A stretch of 64,000 nt of DNA, from assembly GCA_977006965.1 (NCBI GenBank), contig OZ345383.1:1116001-1180000 (forward strand). Direction: 5' to 3'. Under the pieces are notes generated by a model. That model was not told the DNA's origin. It was given only the letters and a program-made list of their open reading frames with translations, and did not search any database. Each line of letters starts with the position of its first letter. Position 1 is the stretch's first letter. A program made the translations under genes and the position numbers. This document shows positions 42,041 to 52,733 of this stretch, in pieces. Source of the stretch: Phymatolithon calcareum (Eukaryota; Rhodophyta; Florideophyceae; Hapalidiales).

Positions 42041-42940
42041 TCATATGGAGTTCAAAACTTCTTTGCTACGCACGGCAGGAATAGCGACTGCCTCATCCAC
42101 CACGCGCTTCCATACCGTTTCTCTCAAGTCATCGACAAACCTGTCCCACTTTTGCCCACAAGAAACTGAAACATGCTCCCCCTCCCACCAGAAGGTATGC
42201 ACAGGTTGAAGAATGCGAGCGACATTGGTGAGAAACGCCGCTCTAAATTTGTTGCACTCTTTCATCATCGGACACTGCTGTAAAACCGTGATCCCTCTAT
42301 CTTGACACACCCGAATAACTGCTTTTCTCATCGCACCGTTGAGCACGACGTGATCAGGTGCAGTCATCACAGAGCCGTCGCTCATAACCACAAACATGTT
42401 GGTAACAAGTCCTTCGTACATAGTGCCGTCATCCGTGGCTAGAATCGTCTCCGCACAATCCGGCCTTCTACCAGCTTCCAAATATCTTCGCTCAGTGCTC
42501 CATGAGGTGCATTTCCTCTGCGGGCTATTTCGGGGAGCACCACCAACTTGCACGGCCACGCTCCTCGGGTGATTCTCAAGCGGTTCAGTTGTGAACGCAA
42601 TAGTGTCGATTTGTCTTTGATTTTCGATTTCCTTGGTCACAAGAACGGCAAACAGCTCCGTGTTTTCCTTCGGCTCCAACGCTTTACGTAGCGCACCAAG
42701 AGCCGCGAGAATTGCGACCGGTGGCGCGTCGATGCGCTTTGCATGAACATCCAGCGCAGGTACCCGGGATGCGTTCAAAACGGTAACAATGGACGTGTAC
42801 TTCCTTCCCGCTCGCTGGTCGAGGAATTCTCGCGCATTGAGCTTTTCGGTGTGCACAACCTCATTTTCAACGGAGTACTCGTCGTTTTCGAAAAGATGAA
42901 GCGTCGCCGTTGCAGACCGCGGAACCGTATTGAAATTCAT
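42041..42940 (-). CDS. Class IV PLP-dependent aminotransferase-like protein
   Basis: 299 residues, single exon, ATG at 42940. The C-terminal half matches fold-type IV PLP enzymes (branched-chain aminotransferase, D-amino-acid aminotransferase, aminodeoxychorismate lyase): CTSWSTERRYLEA preceded by Lys that would bind PLP, CAETILATDDGTMYEG with the conserved Glu, TNMFVVMSDGSVMTAP and LNGAMRKAVIRVC. The N-terminal domain is shorter and less typical than in BCAT. The overall layout resembles the plant and algal D-aminotransferase-like proteins of unclear substrate, so I do not assign BCAT or ADCL. No transit peptide is evident. Same strand as ARP4 and the glycosyltransferase but separate transcription units are expected. 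Confidence 0.75.
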   Translation of the reverse strand: MNFNTVPRSATATLHLFENDEYSVENEVVHTEKLNAREFLDQRAGRKYTSIVTVLNASRVPALDVHAKRIDAPPVAILAALGALRKALEPKENTELFAVLVTKEIENQRQIDTIAFTTEPLENHPRSVAVQVGGAPRNSPQRKCTSWSTERRYLEAGRRPDCAETILATDDGTMYEGLVTNMFVVMSDGSVMTAPDHVVLNGAMRKAVIRVCQDRGITVLQQCPMMKECNKFRAAFLTNVARILQPVHTFWWEGEHVSVSCGQKWDRFVDDLRETVWKRVVDEAVAIPAVRSKEVLNSI

Positions 42941-43117
42941 GGCGCCACAGAAAAATTTGGCGTGGACATAAAAACAGAGTAATAACCCAGTAGCGAGAGC
43001 GCAAGATGGATAACAAAGTTCCCGAGCAAGTGTGCACTAGACCCATACCGCCGACGCAGCAAAAATAATTATTTTCTACATTTTTATCTTGTCGTACATC
43101 ACCATTCAGGTCACTGC

Positions 43118-45292
43118 TTAATGCTCCGCCTTCAGCGATTTGGCAATGCCCTCGATTGCCTTATCCAGCCCTACATCAAAATCACTTTCAGGAGCGGCAT
43201 CTGAGCCCGCAATGGCAGCGGCAGCCCGTGCAGCAGCCGCGGCATGAGCCTCGTTGCTGCGCACAGCGTTTCGGACAGCGTCAACATCACACACTCCTCG
43301 CTCGCGATCCCAGAACCAGTGTCCATGTTTCCGCGCTCGTATTTCCTTGGCTTCGATCCCAATTAAGAAATTATTGTTAATCATTGTCGGACTCTTCGCG
43401 GACGCTCCGTAAAACTCGTTCCCGTTATACCACCGACCGTCGACAAAGCGGTCCGTGTCGAGTGCGCGAAACACAATTGGATTCCGTGCTCGGAAAGCAG
43501 CGTCATAGAAAACCAAATTCGTCATAATAGACTGATCGTTCTCGATGTACCTTTTAAAACGTGCGGTGTGACGGTGCATACCAGCACCAAAGTACGCCGC
43601 CGCGAACCGCCTCGACACCTCTCGCCATAGGCGTTGCATGGCTAGCGTTGGTGCAAAGTACAGGAAATTGCCGCCAATTTGCCGCCGAGTGTCCAGCGTA
43701 CCCACGAGGTCTACTCCATCGCCCGACTCCACGAGCCGTCGCACCGCCGGGACCGGGTCACGAAGCCAAATTTGATCAGTCTCGAACGCGAATACCCCAA
43801 CCCCACGGTCCAGTAGATCACGAATGAGTCGCGTCCGCTCCAGCATCAGCCGCCAATACCCAGGTGTGTTGAACTCGGTCCCGGTGGCAGCGGTCCCACC
43901 CCTAAAGCTCCGCATATGTACCGCATGGGTACCCTGTACTCCTCGAAGCCCCTCATAGGCCACACGGTCTGTCGCAATCCAAAGAACTGCGGGTGGGCGG
44001 AACCCGGCAACATCCACGTTACATACCCATGACCTTGCAGTCGTCAAGAACGCCTCATTCACAATCGTAAGTGATACAGAACCACCGGCCTTTCTCGCCA
44101 TTGACACAATCTCATCCAATTCCTCCTTTGTCGCACCGGTGCCATCAGCATCACCAACTGATTTTTGAACCGTTCCGTCATACTTCACTCTCAATATGTC
44201 CGAACCTACTGCCAAGGCAAGGCTCGGTGGTCGCGGTTCTTTCGCCCTTGGATACAGCACGTAGAGTTCATGTTCCGCTAAAAATCTTGCATACCACATC
44301 GTCCAATGCGCTCGTCCCCTTGCGGTATAACCGCCCCATTCCGCATCGAGTCTATTGTGGGGCTTCACCACATTCGGCCACATAAACCATTCCGCTCGTT
44401 TTGAATGAAACCATCGCTGGAACGAACGCCATGTGGCGGCGTTAATTGGTGCAATAATAGGCGCGTACGGTGCACCTTGGTAAAGAAAAACATCATCTGC
44501 CGCCTCTTCCCCAAGAACAGGAGGCGACCAATTTGAAAATCGCCCAGTGACCGACGACTTTGACCGAATCAGAACCGGTTCAGGCGCAAAAGCCGCAATA
44601 TCCGCCCGACCACGGTACCGCTCCCGGGCACGTTCAATAAACTCAAACCAACCCGGCCGCACAAATCTAGCCCTGGAAGCATCCACAATAACTGCATGAT
44701 CCGCTGAGCCTTGCGTCGGGCTCCACGATGCAATGGCAATCTCGAAAAGACCACCGGATGTCGCGTTGCTCACGATTAAATCGCCATGCGCCCATTCAGA
44801 GGCAGCGACAATAGCACGGCGTGCCGCAAATGCTTTCACATCTCGCTCTGGTGCCAGAAGCACTCGCAATCGAACTAAAGTGTCGTAGCGGGCACTTTCA
44901 AGGGAATTCAGCAACGATCTCAGCGATGCTGCGCTGTAATGGCTATTATTCCGCACACTGAATGGCGGCACAATGACAACAATTTCAGTTGGTCCGTGCT
45001 CAATTTGCGTTTCGTACCCGGATGTCAGCGGTACCCCACTTGTGGCAGACCCAGTGACAAGAGAAGGGGGTGCTCGAAAGATCAGCAAGAGCGATAAAAA
45101 ACCGGCGAGTACAAGGCAGACTGCGGGAAGACGTCGTCGGAGACGAGCTTGGAGCAGAGCTGCCGTCTGAGGAATGTTTTTACGTTTTTCTCCGCCAACA
45201 CGATGACCACCATGGGCTGTGCTGGGACTCATCGAGCCCGTGTCAGCGCTTGTACGCATCTGATTAGAACGCACCGGTTGTTGGCGCGCCAT
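43118..45292 (-). CDS. Type II membrane glycosyltransferase (nucleotide-diphospho-sugar transferase domain, GT77-like)
   Basis: 724 residues from ATG 45292. A cytosolic basic N terminus is followed by one membrane segment (AVCLVLAGFLSLLLIF, about 57-72), the Golgi type II layout. The C-terminal third has the nucleotide-diphospho-sugar transferase pattern: FAFETDQIWLRDPVP (the acidic metal/nucleotide-sugar motif), LVGTLDTRRQIGGNFLYFAP and ENDQSIMTNLVFYDA. These features match the family containing plant xylosyl/galactosyl-transferases acting on cell-wall glycans; the donor and acceptor cannot be told from sequence. The middle region (about 90-400) is unassigned and may be a second, divergent transferase-like domain. 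A truncated duplicate lies at 52056-52733 with flanking DNA. Confidence 0.8.
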   Translation of the reverse strand: MARQQPVRSNQMRTSADTGSMSPSTAHGGHRVGGEKRKNIPQTAALLQARLRRRLPAVCLVLAGFLSLLLIFRAPPSLVTGSATSGVPLTSGYETQIEHGPTEIVVIVPPFSVRNNSHYSAASLRSLLNSLESARYDTLVRLRVLLAPERDVKAFAARRAIVAASEWAHGDLIVSNATSGGLFEIAIASWSPTQGSADHAVIVDASRARFVRPGWFEFIERARERYRGRADIAAFAPEPVLIRSKSSVTGRFSNWSPPVLGEEAADDVFLYQGAPYAPIIAPINAATWRSFQRWFHSKRAEWFMWPNVVKPHNRLDAEWGGYTARGRAHWTMWYARFLAEHELYVLYPRAKEPRPPSLALAVGSDILRVKYDGTVQKSVGDADGTGATKEELDEIVSMARKAGGSVSLTIVNEAFLTTARSWVCNVDVAGFRPPAVLWIATDRVAYEGLRGVQGTHAVHMRSFRGGTAATGTEFNTPGYWRLMLERTRLIRDLLDRGVGVFAFETDQIWLRDPVPAVRRLVESGDGVDLVGTLDTRRQIGGNFLYFAPTLAMQRLWREVSRRFAAAYFGAGMHRHTARFKRYIENDQSIMTNLVFYDAAFRARNPIVFRALDTDRFVDGRWYNGNEFYGASAKSPTMINNNFLIGIEAKEIRARKHGHWFWDRERGVCDVDAVRNAVRSNEAHAAAAARAAAAIAGSDAAPESDFDVGLDKAIEGIAKSLKAEH

Positions 45293-46110
45293 GCCGTGCA
45301 CGGCGCCGCCAAATTGCGTTTTCTCCGACACGATGCGCGCGAAAATATAGAAACCGAAATCAAAGCTTAGATCTGCACACCGGCGTGTCTCAAAGCCATT
45401 CAAGCATTACAGTATGATCTTGCCAGCAATGCCTTTGAAGGATAGAGACACGTGTACATGTACTCATTTTGTTGAACATGTAGATCTGACATGTGTCTAA
45501 AATTTTCATTACAGTAAAATGTATACTGCTGGCTTATCACATCGGAGAGCTTATACCGAAGGAGTCAAGAACTTAGTTAAGGCATGGTTATGAAGCTGCA
45601 GCTTGAGGCTTGAACCAACCGATCATTCAACAAACCTGGGAAGAGGAACCAAGAACCATTTTCCTGAACGGCGAATGAATTGTTGCAATGGAGCCACTGT
45701 TGTTCGATAAAGGATATATATCCTGGTATGAAGCAACCGTTTATGTTTTGGATAGAGCCCTGGTCACGAGCATCGAAGCTCCTGATTGCATATCGCGGGA
45801 CAAGAAAACGATTTCTGAACAGCGCCCAATGCAGTCTCTGATGTTTGTGCAGAGCGTGTGGTTATCGTAGAGCAATGTCTATCTAAGGCGCCATAAAAGT
45901 GGTCGAAATGGATGAGAAGAGATAAACCCTCGGGTGCTGAAAGTACAATAGTACACTATTGTGTTGCGTTGAAATGAATGTTCAAGCGGCTGCTTGAAAC
46001 TTGAGCTGTCAAGGTGAACATGAATTTCACATATGCATGCGCGTGGTCACAATTTCCCGGGTGGACATCGCCATATCTTTCGGTCCTACGTGGAGCACTT
46101 TGGTGACGTC
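44583..46110 (+). repeat. Segmental duplication, parent copy
   Basis: Aligns in direct orientation with 52056-53345. It covers the 5' third of the glycosyltransferase gene and about 0.8 kb of its upstream flank; shared words outside the gene include TTTATGTTTTGGATRG, GAATGAATTGTTG/GAAATGGAGCCA and CCATAYCTTTCGGTC near the far end. Confidence 0.8.
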
Positions 46111-48940
46111 GCTGAGAAGAGCATTGAGACCCTAAAACGCAGACGCACACGACCAGAACTAAACGGAAAGACCAAGGACGAATAAACGCAGGCAATGGAC
46201 AGACAATTAGAGTTAGAGAATACAGCGACGGAAGAATTGTTAGTGTGATGCGATCTTGTCAGAGATTGTGACAATATTGCACGGGAAGCTGCTCTGATAT
46301 CGGCGAACTCTGACGTTGAGGGCTTCTAAAATAAAAAAACTTACAATCTACATACCTTTCGGTCAAAATCTCTTATCTTGCTTCACAAAGCGGTGAACAG
46401 TGCACGATGCGCAGTGGATTGAACATGGCCGTTTCAAACGTCAAAAGAGCAAATGGCATCGCCCAATATCTCTACGTCATATGCCGTAGAGGACTCTGTG
46501 GCCTATCTGCTCTATAGACGTCCCCGAAGGTGGGATTGAATATCACACCTTCGGAGATGTCCATAGTGCAGATAGGCCACAGAGTCCAAGAAAGCATGCT
46601 CCACATGCCATCAGAAACGAATGAAGATGTGCCCGATGTAGAGCATTGCGTGGTTGATACCCGACAAAGTGGGCAAGTGGCAGAGAACCCCTTTTGGATG
46701 ATGTTTTCTGTGTGGCTTGTGGGATCCACTTTAGGGCCGGTTCGTTCCGCGCTTCTCTTACATGAGCCAGCTTTGTGTGTGCACAAAGGCCCCGTCGACG
46801 ATTTTGTTTCCATTCTCCTTTTCGTTGTTAGACGAACCTGTGTTCTGTTCCAGACAGGAAGGACTTTCCTCTCGCTCGTATCAGAAATAATTGTGTCTTC
46901 ATCGACCGTTTTGATTTCTCTTGCAATTTCATCTGAGAGATTTTGAAACATGGTTTTCTCTCCCACAGTCCACGTCTTCCGACTTTCCGCAGCGCCAACA
47001 GACTTGGATTCAATATATTGCGTTTAATCAATTAATAGAATATTGCTTTGGAGACAGCTACGTCATGATAACGTACAAACTATCCGACCTAATTGGTGCA
47101 GAACATGATTGATCACGCTTGCTTGAGTTTGATAAGTCTCTTCGCCGAAATATTGCACCGACTGCAATCGTGATCCATCTCCGATCTTAAGAGTTGCGAG
47201 CAGCAGAATTGTATTATAGAGAACCTTCCATCCCAAATACGCAGTGCATGCAACAATCGATTCTTTGCGAAACTGAACTATTTTGTAATCTATTGAAACG
47301 TTAGCATCAATGATATAGCTGTATATGCCAAAGACGACCCTCCAAGTTTAAGTAATTTGGTATGTCTTCTGCGAGATTCTGTACTTATATGATCGACAAC
47401 TCCCAACGGCTGCGACGAACTGTTGGTGTAACCGAGGTAAATGAACCGCAGTGAGGGACGATCCGAGGAATTCCAGCTCGATGTCTGGATGGTATCGGAT
47501 GTACGCTCAACGCGGGCGGGCGTACCCTGGGGCTTATCCCAGACGTAGGACTGGATCGAGGAACGATATGCTCGACAAGATCGTGTAATGGGCAACTATA
47601 ACTTGACTTCGAACTCTCTGCGCTAGGAGTCATGCTGCGCTAGCAAAATAACGTCGCGTAAGTGAGAGCTCAGGTGTACGATCTTCCTCAAGCTGGCTGA
47701 GCATCACGATATATACAGTATAACGACTAGGCACAAGGTGCGACCGACCTGAGACATGCTGACTGACTGTTGGCATGCTCAACATGTAACTGATAGACAA
47801 ATTGTCAGTCCTTGACTCTCACAGTATAAGACAGCCATGATCTCTGATAGGATCGAAAGTTCCGCTTTCCACCTTAGAAGAACTTTCCGATGCTTATTCA
47901 AAGAAGAGAAAGTGTAAATTGCAGTTGCGGGATTCATCCGAGAACTCCTAGAATCATTACGTCTTCGGTACTCCATATATCGCCAGCTGAATTTCGGCAA
48001 AGCGAGGTGATCATCGCGATTGCTCGCTTCGTGAAGATCCAGTCGGTAATATGCGGAGTCGAGATAAGGTAGAAGGACGAGCAGAGGCTTCTACTGTGAA
48101 GTCTTGATCACGTGGCGTAGAAGCGGATACCATAGCAGATGACTTTGGATCGCAACATCGGAGAAGAAGAGAATGCAGCCTCATTGTTAACTAAACGTTT
48201 TTTCACGCCGCACTGATACGCTGACCATGCATGGTCGGTGTGCAGTGGCCGCACGTTGGCCCAGATGTTAGTGCAAAGCAACTCGAAGGGTTAGCATGTC
48301 TGTCCGCTTTCGGAATTCATCAACTCCACTTCCCCGATGCTTTGATTTTTTAATTGAATAGTGTTCAGACATATCGTAGAATCTGTATGCTCCTATATTT
48401 CCTTTAATCAATTCCTCTGGAACTACATTTCCGCCCCCACCAATTCTCCAGATCTTAGTTCACTTCTCATCTGTGCATCCATGCTTCAATACGAATAGTC
48501 ATCGTAAAATATCCAGACGGGTCGCAATATCTTTCGTCTTTTCCACCCCGGCTGTGATGAAAAATAGTTTCGACAGTATATTGTGAAAATTATCCATTTC
48601 TTCGACCTTCAATTGCGCTCGCGCACTCCGGTTATAGTTCAGGATTGCTCACCTAGTGTCATACGTATGGCGCAATCTTCATTTTCTTTCTCGTGGGAGT
48701 TAAGTGGGTTCCGACACCGCTTCCGGAGGCAAAAGTACGCTTTGGACTGAGTGAACGCCGACCAGTAGTGCGCGAGTCAAATGAGTTTTCGAGTTGTTGT
48801 GCAAGCGTTTCATATGCAGCGGACGTACTCGGAGAACATATCTCTGGTCATCTTAATGTTTGAAAATGAAGCAGCCGGTACACTTGGCCGGCCTGGTAGA
48901 CTTCTTTAAATCTCTCTCTGCGCCGAACTCAAACCTTGTC
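46111..48940. other. Gene-poor stretch
   Basis: No supported gene. The minus frame 46472-46966 contains ATCPLCR but lacks the rest of a zinc-finger pattern. A long foldback at 46491-46587 is listed separately. 47.1-48.9 kb shows only short random frames. Confidence 0.5.
46491..46587. repeat. 97-bp foldback
   Basis: Arms of about 42 bp: the outer 20 bp (GGACTCTGTGGCCTATCTGC) are perfectly complementary to 46568-46587, and the inner parts (CCCCGAAGGTG/CACCTTCGGAG) pair with a few mismatches. The loop is about 13 bases. No TIR-type ends or target duplication are visible. Confidence 0.85.
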
Positions 48941-48943
48941 ATG

Positions 48944-49080
48944 CTCCCCGAAGCTCTGCACTTTGTGCGGCTTTGAGCTGTTGTGACATCAAGTACCTCT
49001 CGTATCTGTTAAAGTCTATTGTAGCCGTATGGATGGGAAGTTGTTCTATGACAACTCCGAAACCTGTATAAAAGAAAGAA
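48944..49080 (+). repeat. Dispersed 3'-module repeat (copy 3, partial)
   Basis: Shares CTTTGTGCGGCTTTGAGCTG, GACATCAAGTACC, TATCTGTTAAAGTCTA and AGCCGTA.GGATG with 50290-50400. The first ~100 bp of the module are missing here. Confidence 0.75.
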
Positions 49081-49150
49081 ACCTTGTCATGAGGATGAGT
49101 ATTCCGAAATACATAAGAAGCTTTTTCACTGTAGCCTCCTTTCTTCCGAT

Positions 49151-49477
49151 TCATTTCAGCTTTGCGAACGTCCATGCAACAATTTTTCTCAGGTACACTT
49201 GGGGAAACATCGTCATGAAGCAATTGTACGGCATGTGGAACGCAATGCCACCATTTTCGGATATAACATCTCCGTTTATAGTGCGAACTTTCCAGAGCTG
49301 ACAGGGAATCCTTCCCCCAATTGGGCATAGAACTTGGCGCTCGAACCATGGCACTCTATGAGCAAAAGTTATCAGCTCAAGGTCTGGCGTAATGACATCA
49401 AGCTCCTCTTGCGATGCTTGATGCCGAGAACCTTGCACGGCGTAGACAAGAGAGCCCGGAAGAGGACGTTCAAACAT
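49151..49477 (-). CDS. Hypothetical protein (108 codons)
   Basis: ATG at 49477, no recognisable domain. The composition looks coding (several Trp, balanced charge), with a segment RIPCQLWKVRTINGDVI and a hydrophobic C-terminal part (FMTMFPQVYLRKIVAW). It lies just upstream, in the minus direction, of a copy of the dispersed 3'-module, the same position the module holds relative to the phosphotransferase-like gene. It could be a real small gene or a remnant of a transposon ORF. Confidence 0.3.
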   Translation of the reverse strand: MFERPLPGSLVYAVQGSRHQASQEELDVITPDLELITFAHRVPWFERQVLCPIGGRIPCQLWKVRTINGDVISENGGIAFHMPYNCFMTMFPQVYLRKIVAWTFAKLK

Positions 49478-49489
49478 TTTTGACTTCCA

Positions 49490-50180
49490 GAACTGAAAGT
49501 CAAAAAAACTAAACTTTTTGAGGCACTTAACTAAAATCGTCTCTTACTACAACTGCTTACGACTGGATTCGGCACTCGTGGATAGTCCCAGTTATCTCAC
49601 CCGTACAGGGAGTGGTTAATTGAAGACGTAAGAAACTTGACGAGATTCTTCTCGTGAAAGTTCATGCAATTTTATAGATACTACGGCTATCGCATATTGA
49701 CCTTCCGATCTGCAAAAGGATGCAAAACAGACACTTAGCCCCCCCCCACTCCAGCTTGAAACGGTACTGTTAGTTCGAGTCACATCCTCGCGATTTCTCT
49801 TTCACATCACAACATTTTACTAACACCGTTACAAGAGGCGCTTTCCAGCATCAGGACAAAAAAGCACGTCGATGGTTAAAGAGGGCACATGCACATGCAA
49901 CGAGTGCGGGTGGAATTGCATCTTTCCTGGACCGGCTGCATTGACCACGCCTTTACGACCACCAGGACGAGGAACACGCAAATCCAAATCGTCACTGGAA
50001 GACTTCGTCGTGAGAGTGTTCGAGTGGTTTTCGTATGAGCCTAGCGGTGAAGATCTTCTGAACCTTGTCTCCTCCACCTCTTGATACAGCACAACGCACG
50101 TGAGCTGTGGGCAAAGATCTGCTGCTACGAAACAGAGATGTGTGCTCAAGGAAGCTAGGAGAGAGAACAGAAGGAGATTA
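49490..50180. other. Intergenic
   Basis: No supported gene; a short run of C (ten) near 49740. Overlapping frames on both strands at 49829-50149 show no family resemblance. Confidence 0.45.
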
Positions 50181-50182
50181 AA

Positions 50183-50430
50183 AAAGTAACGAGATGACCA
50201 GCTACCGTGAGCATCCTAAATGGTTTCCAACCCGGGTCATCCCTTTGAACGACGGCGGCTGAACATTGGCTGCGGGGAGATATTGATGTTAAGCTCCCCG
50301 GAGGTCTGCACTTTTGTGCAGCTTTGAGCTGTAGTGATATCAAGTACCACAGGTATCTGTTAAAGTCTACTGAAGCCGTAAGGATGTGTGGAGTTGTTCT
50401 AGGACAACTTCAAAAACACGCAATAAAGAA
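50183..50430 (+). repeat. Dispersed 3'-module repeat (copy 4, attached to a gene)
   Basis: The full module: GTAACGAGATGACCAGCTAC-like start, GAGCATCCTAAATGGTTTCC, GTGCAGCTTTGAGCTG and CCGTAAGGATGTGTGGAGTT. Here its last 64 bases are the final codons of the minus-strand phosphotransferase-like gene (stop at 50367), showing that the module is that gene's 3' end plus downstream flank. Confidence 0.8.
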
Positions 50431-51769
50431 GAAGAAAGAGATATGTAATCTGTACTTGTCTCTCTAGAAATTCGTCGGTTCATTTGGAGCATGGCTGATC
50501 GCAACGTAGGCATAAAATGAACTTTGCTATAGCCTTCCACCTCAGCCATGAGATTGAGGGTTTGGAGCAAGCTGATCAGAACGGTGATCGGAAGAGAGTT
50601 CATTTGGCATTCTTTCATTTCCTCCACGGTGTAATAATCGCTCCAGAAATGCGCAGTGTTGGATGGACTAAACATTCTGTCCATGAATGGATGACCAACG
50701 CACCCCAGCTCCCAGTCAATCACCTTCAACTTCCCCGTCTCCGTATCCCTGCATGTAGCGTCAGCTCTTCCAAAAGATCGTCAGAGGTCTCAAACTTCTC
50801 TGCATGGTTCCGACAGAAATTCTCCACAAAGCCAAGTTCTGGGTGACTCACAACATCCTCAAATCGATGGATTAGCGCTTCTGGACGTGTATCCATGAAT
50901 CCAGCTTCAAGAAGTTCGTCTGTCCTCCCAATGGTTTCCTGTTGAACCAAAGCCAAGGTCCCGTACACTGCACATATTGTCTCAGTGTCTCGCTTAGCCC
51001 AGAGAGACACAGCCTTCCCGTAGTCTCGCATTACCATAATCCTCCGCTCTCTGTCCACGTGAACCGGCATTGGGCAGTACTTCGGAGCAATTCTCGCCAT
51101 CGCTTCGCTTCGCACAGCATCATTCCTTGACCCCGGTGAGCTCTTCACAAAGAAAATGCCTTTCGAGGTGCAGACCTCGACCACAGCCCCGGCAGAAGAT
51201 GATCGATGAATTGATACTCGCTTTAAAACCTGTGAGTCCGTAGTTGTTTCCACCAACTTTAGCACTTCTTGCAACCATCCTGGCCGTTCCCAGTACATCC
51301 TCTTTTCCGGGTATATTCCGCTTACAACCATCTCTATCTCTTCTTTGATACGCATCGCCGCATGGTCAAAAAGATGAAACACTTCCTTGTCTTCAAGCGA
51401 ATGCCAGTCATAGCCGAGGACGACCTGTGGCTTTTCTTCACAACATGCAACAACCATAACAATCTTTTCAAGATCTCCTGTGGTTATTCTTCCGTTTGCT
51501 CTCACGCAAGTGCACATCTTTCTCATCGACCACGCGACATGACTTGGCCACAGACACGCCTTTAACTTCAAAGATTTCCGAAGATCTTCTGCGAAATTCC
51601 GCACATATAAGACGTCGATGATACCGGGAGGGACCCAGTGTCCCTCCTCCCACCTTAGTAGTGCTTTTCGACGCTTGTAGTCAACAAAGAGGAATTGCAC
51701 TTCGCCCGTGTGTGCTTCGCTTGAGAACTCCCAAGACCATTGTGACTTTGGTACCATAGAAAGTGTCAT
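50367..51769 (-). pseudogene. Aminoglycoside-phosphotransferase-fold kinase, catalytic loop missing and frame broken
   Basis: Two minus frames, 51769-50726 and 50729-50367, together read as one protein. The C-terminal frame has KVIDWELGCVGHPFMDRMF, the metal-binding DxD/E segment of APH/choline-kinase-like phosphotransferases, and the first frame contains VEVCTSKGIFFVKSSPGSR (nucleotide-binding Lys strand) and MVMRDYGKAV (hinge-like). The invariant H-G-D-x-x-x-x-N catalytic loop expected just before KVIDWE is absent: the first frame ends LTLHAG and the second starts DTETGKLKVIDWE. So about ten codons are deleted with a frameshift near 50735. An alternative is that GCTACATGCAG is a splice acceptor, but no exon carrying the loop is visible. 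The N-terminal 190 residues are unassigned. The frame continues upstream of the ATG to 51896. Confidence 0.6.
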
Positions 51770-52055
51770 TGGATAGTGCGTAAGCGTTGTGATCCGATTG
51801 ATTCCTTCCTTCGTGAATGCAAGCAAATATTCTGTCGCGCTGATGCAGAATATCAATGAGATGCTGCCATTAAAAAGTGTCGAGCACAGGTCCGATCAGT
51901 TGCGTGCAAAAGCAGGAGATTGTCTACATTCATCGAGCGCCACGTCGTACAACATGTGGAAGAAGTTCTTCCCAATTTGATTCTCATACTGTACTACACA
52001 CTGTCAGGGCCAGGGATTCACTATCGAGGACACGAACGAAGGCTGTATGCGCGGA

Positions 52056-52733
52056 TCAAAAGTCAGGTGCGAAAGTCGCAACATCCGCCCTTCCACGGTA
52101 CCGCTCCCGAGTATGCTCGATACACTCGAACCAACCGGGCCTCACGACTCTAGCCCTGGAGGCATCCACAATAACTGCATGGTCCGCTGAGCCTTTCGTC
52201 GAGCTCCACGATGCAATGGAGATCTCGAAAAGGCCACCGGATGTTGCACTGCTATCGACAAATTCGCCATGTGCCCATTCAAAGGCAGCGACACCAGCGT
52301 GACGCACCGTAAATGCTTTCACATAACGCTCTGGTGCCAGAACTACTCGCAATCGAACTGAGGTGTTGTAGCGGGCACTTTCAAGGGAATTTAGCAACGT
52401 TCTCAGAGATACTGCACTGTAATGGCTATTATTCCGCTCACGGAATGGCAGCACAATGCCAACAATTTCAGTTGCTCTTTGCTCAATTTGTGTTTCGTAC
52501 CCAGATGCTAGCGGTACCCCACTTATAGCAGACCCAGTGACAAGAGAAGGGGGTGCTCGAATGATCAATAAAAAACCGGTGAGTATAAGGCTGACGTCGT
52601 CGGAGAAGAGCTTGAAGCAGAGCTGCTGTGTGAGGAATGTTTTTACGTTTATCCGGCGGATCCGCCAACACGCTTGTACGCATCTGATTAGCCATGCCAG
52701 CAATGTGTCAGTAGGATAGAGACACGTGTACAT
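52056..52733 (-). pseudogene. Truncated duplicate of the glycosyltransferase gene
   Basis: Residues 63-about 290 of the 43-45 kb glycosyltransferase are repeated with roughly 80-85% identity by eye (RAPPSLVTGSA, SLRTLLNSLESARYNT, GSADHAVIVDASRARVVRP). The start region is frameshifted near 52590 (RKNIPHTAALLQALLRRR lies in another frame), the copy ends at about 52056, and the catalytic half is absent. It cannot encode a working enzyme. Confidence 0.85.

Noticed and set aside
43118-45403. Upstream TTG start giving a 761-residue glycosyltransferase
   Set aside because: Non-ATG start; the ATG at 45292 gives a normal short cytosolic tail before the membrane segment.
46472-46966. CPLCR-containing minus frame as a zinc-finger or RT C terminus
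   Set aside because: Only one Cys pair; the required downstream His/Cys pattern is absent and the frame overlaps a foldback.
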